NCBI GenBank assembly: GCA_023394015.1
Contig: JAEXBL010000121.1
Span: 1-8,634 of the forward strand
Direction of reading: 5' to 3'
Length of the DNA stretch: 8,634 bases
Origin: Pseudomonadota bacterium
GTDB lineage: Bacteria > Pseudomonadota > Gammaproteobacteria > Burkholderiales > Burkholderiaceae_C
The position numbers and the translations under genes are program-made. The notes beneath the pieces are model-generated. The model searched no databases and was not told the DNA's origin. It worked only from the letters and a program-made list of their open reading frames with translations. Positions 8,589-8,634 of this stretch are shown here, piece by piece. Numbering within the stretch: the first letter of the stretch is position 1; every line of letters starts with the position of its first letter.

Positions 8589-8634
8589 ATGACCTCGCCG
8601 CTGCGCGGCGTCGATGACCGGCGCTACGCGCCGA
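8589..8634 (+). repeat. Two tandem hairpin units after rpsA
   Basis: ATGACC occurs at 8589-8594 and again at 8614-8619, each time leading into a tight hairpin. The first is CGCCGC-TGC-GCGGCG (8596-8610). The second is CGGCGC-TAC-GCGCCG (8619-8633). Each has a 6-bp perfect stem and a 3-nt loop, and the units are offset by 25 nt. The second runs to within one base of the window edge, so the array may continue. It could be a rpsA terminator (a T-run would have to lie beyond the window) or a REP-like intergenic repeat. A frame from the ATG at 8589 stays open to the edge, but I would not call it a gene. Confidence 0.5.

Noticed and set aside
8589..8634. Start of a new coding region, such as ihfB, which often follows rpsA
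   Set aside because: The frame from ATG 8589 does not resemble the N-terminus of IHF-beta, lacks a Shine-Dalgarno, and the bases are better explained by two hairpins.

Overview
The window looks like an ordinary core-chromosome segment of a high-GC betaproteobacterium, probably Burkholderiales and most like Comamonadaceae. This placement is inferred from the very GC-rich third codon positions, the recognisable proteins, the order gyrA - DUF2059 gene - pheA - tyrA - aroA - cmk - rpsA, and the fusion of aroA to cmk. All real genes are on the + strand and packed tightly. I see no mobile element, CRISPR array, tRNA, rRNA or clear horizontally acquired cargo.

Layout: 2-2029 is the 3' three quarters of gyrA, cut by the window edge. 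2033-2608 is a secreted DUF2059 protein with a TTG start, whose ribosome binding site lies in the last codons of gyrA. 2676-3785 is pheA (chorismate mutase / prephenate dehydratase with an ACT domain). 3778-4650 is tyrA, overlapping pheA by 8 nt. 4669-6714 is one long frame encoding EPSP synthase (AroA) fused to cytidylate kinase (Cmk). 6715-6902 is a non-coding leader. 6903-8582 is rpsA (ribosomal protein S1), interrupted by an in-frame TAG at 8133-8135. The last 52 nt hold two back-to-back hairpins that start with the same hexamer and run to the window edge.

The genes form a typical supply-and-expression block. AroA makes the EPSP that becomes chorismate, PheA and TyrA draw chorismate off toward phenylalanine and tyrosine, Cmk feeds CMP into pyrimidine nucleotides, and S1 brings mRNA to the ribosome. 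serC, which often sits just before pheA in related bacteria, is absent from this spot.

No clearly new system is visible. The points most worth a second look are: (1) the amber codon inside rpsA, an essential gene in well-studied relatives; (2) a good extended -10 sigma70-type promoter plus a perfect 7-bp dyad embedded in the cmk coding region, in a local run of AT-rich codons, probably driving rpsA; (3) the UGA-C stop of tyrA, which is in frame with aroA-cmk through a proline-rich stretch without a visible Shine-Dalgarno, so rare readthrough would give a TyrA-AroA-Cmk polyprotein; and (4) the tandem hairpin units after rpsA.
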